64,000 nt of DNA from Brevibacillus fulvus (lineage in GTDB: Bacteria > Bacillota > Bacilli > Brevibacillales > Brevibacillaceae): NCBI RefSeq assembly GCF_016908525.1, contig NZ_JAFBEB010000004.1, positions 62,001-126,000 of the forward strand. The letters run 5' to 3'. The position numbers and the translations under genes are program-made. The notes under the pieces were generated by a model, which saw only the letters and a list, made by a program, of their open reading frames with translations, was not told the origin of the DNA and ran no database searches. Below, piece after piece: positions 60,816-64,000 of this stretch (positions are counted from its first letter, which is position 1; every line of letters starts with the position of its first letter).

Positions 60816-60834
60816 ACCTTCTCCTCCTTGCCTT

Positions 60835-61329
60835 TCACGCCTGCATACGAATCGAATTGGGCACGATCAGATTCTCTTCACCGAAAACGAGTGAAGCAGG
60901 AGCTGAAAGCCGCTTTCGTCCGCTGGTTACATCAGCAATCCATCCGTTGGACAGTTCGTATGCTACAAGCTTTTCCCAGTTTGTGGAAAAATAAACATCT
61001 TCTATTTTCCCCAGAAACTTGCCATCCTCTGTAATCACGGATTTGCCTTTTAGTTTGTTTTTTCCGCACACCAAGCCAACTGTCGCTTCGGCGATTTGTT
61101 GCAAAGAGGAGATCGTGTCTTTTCCCGCAACAGTGAGAAAGTCTTCTCCCACCGCATGAATGTGCTCAACCGGGATAAACGTTCCAGATTGGAACCAGTT
61201 GCTTTCCGAGAGAACTATCCCCAACACGTGCCACTCCAAATCGCAAAGAATGTCCCGGACACTACCAATCGTTTCTCCAGTCTGCAGACAGATGATCGGC
61301 AAGCCTATAACATCCAATGCTTTGTGCAT
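60835..61329 (-). CDS. PRC-barrel domain protein (YrrD-like)
   Basis: The 164-residue protein carries two PRC-barrel-like halves. The first starts IGLPIICLQTGETIGSVRDILCDLEWHVLGIV, the second GKSVITEDGKFLGKIEDVYFSTN, each with the IG-x-V-x-D pattern. PRC barrels occur in RimM and in photosynthetic and signalling proteins. B. subtilis yrrD lies next to recD2, and so does this gene. AGCGGAGGGGGG lies before the ATG at 61329. Confidence 0.85.
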   Translation of the reverse strand: MHKALDVIGLPIICLQTGETIGSVRDILCDLEWHVLGIVLSESNWFQSGTFIPVEHIHAVGEDFLTVAGKDTISSLQQIAEATVGLVCGKNKLKGKSVITEDGKFLGKIEDVYFSTNWEKLVAYELSNGWIADVTSGRKRLSAPASLVFGEENLIVPNSIRMQA

Positions 61330-61454
61330 TAGGGAACCCCCCTCCGCTCTATTAGTATCGTGCGAACAGCTTGTCCCCATTCGCCACAATCTGTTCCAGT
61401 CGACCAAGCGACTGGTTTTCCCAGAGCTTTGGGCTTGTTCCGCGCGCGGCAGTG

Positions 61455-63719
61455 TTAAACCTCTTCTTCCGTTTGCCGAAGCCGCTGTTCCAAGTATGAG
61501 TAGCGAACTCCTTCATCATCGTTTTCCACAGCAAGGCGAAATGCTTCCGGGTCGCCGCAAAGCAGCAAAAACGCTTTGCTTCGCGTTACCCCTGTATAAA
61601 CCAGTTTTCGCCGCAGCATCCGGTAATAATTGCGGACAAATGGCATGACAACGATGGGAAATTCACTGCCCTGTGATTTGTGGACAGAACAGCAGTAAGC
61701 CAGCGTTAGCTGGTGGTACTGCGAACGTTTGTAAATGACTTCACGTCCGTCAAATGATACAACCAACATCTCTTCGTTTTCTTCATTTTCATTTGGCATA
61801 AAAATCGCCACAATTTCGCCAATATCGCCATTAAATACCTGTTCTTCGGCATTATTGACAAGTTGCAATACTTTGTCGCCTGTACGAAAAGAAGTTTCTC
61901 CAAATTGAACTTCCCGTTTTTGCGGAGATTTGGGGTTAAACAGTTCCTGCAACTCGCTGTTCAGTTGATTCACCCCAGCCACGCCCTTGTAAACGGGAGC
62001 CAGCACTTGAATATCTTTTGCCGTATATCCTTTTTTTACGGCCCCGAGGCAAATTTGTTTCACTACTTCGGCCACATCTTGTGGCGAACTTGTGAAAAAT
62101 CGCCGATCTGGCAAATTTGCGTGCAAATTTTGCGGAACTTCCCCTCGGCGAATTTCGTGAGCCAATTGGATAATCGTCGATTCCTCCGCCTGCCGGTAAA
62201 TCTCCGTCAATTGGACACACGGCAACAGCCCCGAGCGGATAACATCGGACAGTACGTTGCCTGGCCCGACGGAGGGAAGCTGATCAGGATCTCCAACCAA
62301 GATGATTTGCATGTCATCAGGAATTGCGCGAAACAGTTGGTTGGCCAACCAAATGTCAACCATCGACATCTCATCGACGATCAGCAGTTTTCCCTGAATG
62401 GGATGTTCGTGATCCCGTTCAAAACTGTCACCCTTCCAGCCGAGCAGCCGGTGTATCGTCATTGCCGGCAAGCCGGTCGTTTCTGTCATCCGCTTGGCAG
62501 CGCGGCCCGTCGGTGCGACCAGCAAGATCGGAAAAGGCTGTTCATGCGGATCATACCGCTTCAAATCCAGACTGATACCGTGCAAATAAGCAAAAATGCG
62601 GCAAATCCCGCGAATGACCGTTGTCTTCCCGGTACCTGGACCGCCTGTCAACAGCATCAACCCCGATTCGATCGCCTTTTCAATCGCTTCTTTCTGCGTC
62701 GGTGCGTAGCTGATACCCAATTCTTCTTCAATTTTTCCCAGCGCCTGATAAAATTCCGATGCAGGGAATTGTGCAAGCGGTTCTCTCTCCCGGAAGTAGC
62801 GAAGCCGTTTGGCCAAGCCAATTTCCGCAAAAAATAGCGACGGCAAATAAATCCGCGTCTCTTCCCAATAAATTTTGTTGTCCAGAAACAACGCTTGCAG
62901 CGCAGATTCGATCTGTTCCCGTTGAAAAGGATGCCCCCCGCACTCGTCTAACAGCTTTAGCGTCTTGTCGATCAGTTCACCGTCGGGCATATACACATGT
63001 CCCTCGCCATATGCCGCTTCCTGCAACAAGTGCAGTGCCGCCGCTTTGACCCGTTCGGGGGAAGATGCGGATATCCCCGTCGCCCGCGCAATTTCGTCAG
63101 CGCGGCGAAAACCGATTCCTTGCACCTCTTCAATCAGGCGATACGGCGTTTCCGTGAGCACTGTCATCGTCTCGTGCTTGAACGTTTGGTAAATGCGCAA
63201 CGCTAGGTGAACACCGAGGCCGAACTGATATAAAAACACCATCGCTTGTTCCAGTGAGCGATGTTCCAAAACCGACTCATAAATTTGTTTGGCCCGTTTG
63301 GGGGAAATGCCCGGAACGGTTTGCAGCTCGTCGGGGTTTTCGGCAATAATCGTCAGTGCGTTAACCCCTAAATGTTCGACAATCCGTTTGGCCAATTTTT
63401 TGCCAATTCCGCTAAACAAGCCACTGGCCAAATACTTTTCCACGCCTGCTTGCGTTTTTGGCGTTTCCCGTTCGTATCGATTGGCGGCATACTGGCTGCC
63501 AAACCTGGGGTGCGTTTTCCACTCACCGTAAAAGGTAAACAGTTCTTCGGCATGCGGACGCGGAAAATGCCCAACGACAATGACTTCTTGCTCTTTGACA
63601 TGCTCGGTGGTCTCCTCGATTTTAAGCCGTACGACCCCGTACCAGTTTTCTTCATTATAAAAAATTTCCTGAATCACATGCCCGCGAATATATGTTTCTG
63701 CAAACAAAGGGAGCTGCAA
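61455..63719 (-). CDS. recD2: ATP-dependent RecD2-like DNA helicase
   Basis: RecD2 is a 5'-3' helicase without RecBC partners. The 754-residue protein has an N-terminal OB-like domain (about 1-90) and helix-hairpin-helix segments (LQTVPGISPKRAKQIYES, EEVQGIGFRRADEIARATG). Walker A GGPGTGKTTVIRG is near 358-370, then VDEMSMVD, LVGDPDQLPSVGPG, and motif VI with YTGVTRSKAFLLLCGDPEAF. The C-terminal region matches RecD2. The start is a TTG at 63719 with GGAGGG upstream. It normally precedes yrrD and yrrB. Confidence 0.96.
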   Translation of the reverse strand: MQLPLFAETYIRGHVIQEIFYNEENWYGVVRLKIEETTEHVKEQEVIVVGHFPRPHAEELFTFYGEWKTHPRFGSQYAANRYERETPKTQAGVEKYLASGLFSGIGKKLAKRIVEHLGVNALTIIAENPDELQTVPGISPKRAKQIYESVLEHRSLEQAMVFLYQFGLGVHLALRIYQTFKHETMTVLTETPYRLIEEVQGIGFRRADEIARATGISASSPERVKAAALHLLQEAAYGEGHVYMPDGELIDKTLKLLDECGGHPFQREQIESALQALFLDNKIYWEETRIYLPSLFFAEIGLAKRLRYFREREPLAQFPASEFYQALGKIEEELGISYAPTQKEAIEKAIESGLMLLTGGPGTGKTTVIRGICRIFAYLHGISLDLKRYDPHEQPFPILLVAPTGRAAKRMTETTGLPAMTIHRLLGWKGDSFERDHEHPIQGKLLIVDEMSMVDIWLANQLFRAIPDDMQIILVGDPDQLPSVGPGNVLSDVIRSGLLPCVQLTEIYRQAEESTIIQLAHEIRRGEVPQNLHANLPDRRFFTSSPQDVAEVVKQICLGAVKKGYTAKDIQVLAPVYKGVAGVNQLNSELQELFNPKSPQKREVQFGETSFRTGDKVLQLVNNAEEQVFNGDIGEIVAIFMPNENEENEEMLVVSFDGREVIYKRSQYHQLTLAYCCSVHKSQGSEFPIVVMPFVRNYYRMLRRKLVYTGVTRSKAFLLLCGDPEAFRLAVENDDEGVRYSYLEQRLRQTEEEV

Positions 63720-63833
63720 CTCAAATCACCCTCCATTCTTCCGATGGCCACCGCTCTGATCTTCGTTGATCCAGCCCGTCCTTCTGATCCGCCGAGCAAG
63801 GCCCAGGAAAGATGTAACGAACCGCTTCCGACA

Positions 63834-63864
63834 GCAAAAAATCCACTTGAAAAAGTGGATTTTG
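63834..63864 (-). terminator. Terminator of the gene ending at 63926
   Basis: AAAAATCCACTT/AAGTGGATTTT stem with TTTTTTG on the minus strand, about 60 bases past the stop. Confidence 0.88.
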
Positions 63865-63925
63865 CCGTATAATCCTAAATTGTAAACCGTTTGACTGTTT
63901 CTGACAACCTTGGTTCAACCAACAT

Positions 63926-64000
63926 TTATTTGGAACGCCCGAGCCGTTTGACGATTTCACCCGTCTTCTTGGCCGCTTCGCGCACTTCTTCGAGCGTATT
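63926..64000 (-). CDS. C-terminal end of an unidentified gene (cut by window edge)
   Basis: The last 24 residues before the stop read ...TLEEVREAAKKTGEIVKRLG. The segment is helical and charged. In B. subtilis the gene beside recD2 is yrrB (TPR protein), but 24 residues do not decide this. A terminator follows the stop. Confidence 0.4.
   Translation of the reverse strand, partial: NTLEEVREAAKKTGEIVKRLGRSK

Noticed and set aside
61863-62837. 324-residue open frame antisense to recD2
   Set aside because: Shadow of the RecD2 codon pattern; no translation signals.

Overview
The window comes from an endospore-forming member of the Bacillota. It carries the spore protease gpr, a spoIIP 5' end, a split mother-cell sigma factor sigK, competence genes (comEA, comEC, comER), near-perfect AGGAGG ribosome binding sites and many TTG/GTG starts. 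Gene order in two blocks follows Bacillus subtilis (yqeG-yqeH-aroE-yhbY-nadD-yqeK-rsfS-yqeM-comER, and recD2-yrrD-...-alaS-ireB-ruvX-yrzB-mltG-trmR-udk-pbpI). The base composition is moderate and some blocks are rearranged, so a relative such as Alicyclobacillaceae (Effusibacillus/Tumebacillus-like) is a guess, not a demonstrated identity.

Layout. 1-21 kb: spoIIP/gpr, rpsT, a bile-acid/sodium symporter-family protein, holA, an ECF sigma/anti-sigma pair, comEC, then asnB, coaA, comEA and comER on the other strand, and the yqeM to yqeG operon, dinB and a penicillin-recognising hydrolase. 21-33 kb: mixed metabolism and transport (MarR regulator, phytoene-desaturase-like oxidoreductase, CvfC, two small unknown ORFs, an ABC-2 transporter, DUF4931, DoxX, an MFS remnant, a KgtP-like transporter, aspA, tRNA-Thr, a DJ-1/PfpI protein, an orphan CheY). 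34-40 kb: a catabolic island with a TRAP transporter (dctPQM), a RraA-type aldolase, a GalB-type hydratase and an extradiol dioxygenase, suggesting import and cleavage of an aromatic acid.

41-48 kb holds the main discovery. sigK is cut in two by a 6,179-bp element that encodes a SpoIVCA-like large serine recombinase. Both ends can be read: joining the chromosomal halves at a central GA restores an uninterrupted 236-codon SigK, and it also makes a perfect-armed palindrome (attB). Joining the element ends makes a second palindrome (attP) centred on the same GA. This is a compact 'skin'-type element. Its cargo is not prophage genes but a Gly/Pro repeat protein, a two-domain NlpC/P60 protein, a basic Mur-ligase-like protein and a CapA-like protein.

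48-64 kb: a JAMM peptidase, pbpI, udk, trmR, mltG, yrzB, ruvX, ireB, alaS with a T-box leader, an AI-2E family permease, a TerC-family protein behind a manganese (yybP-ykoY) riboswitch, a DinB/YfiT-fold protein, small proteins, yrrD and recD2. The window ends inside another gene.
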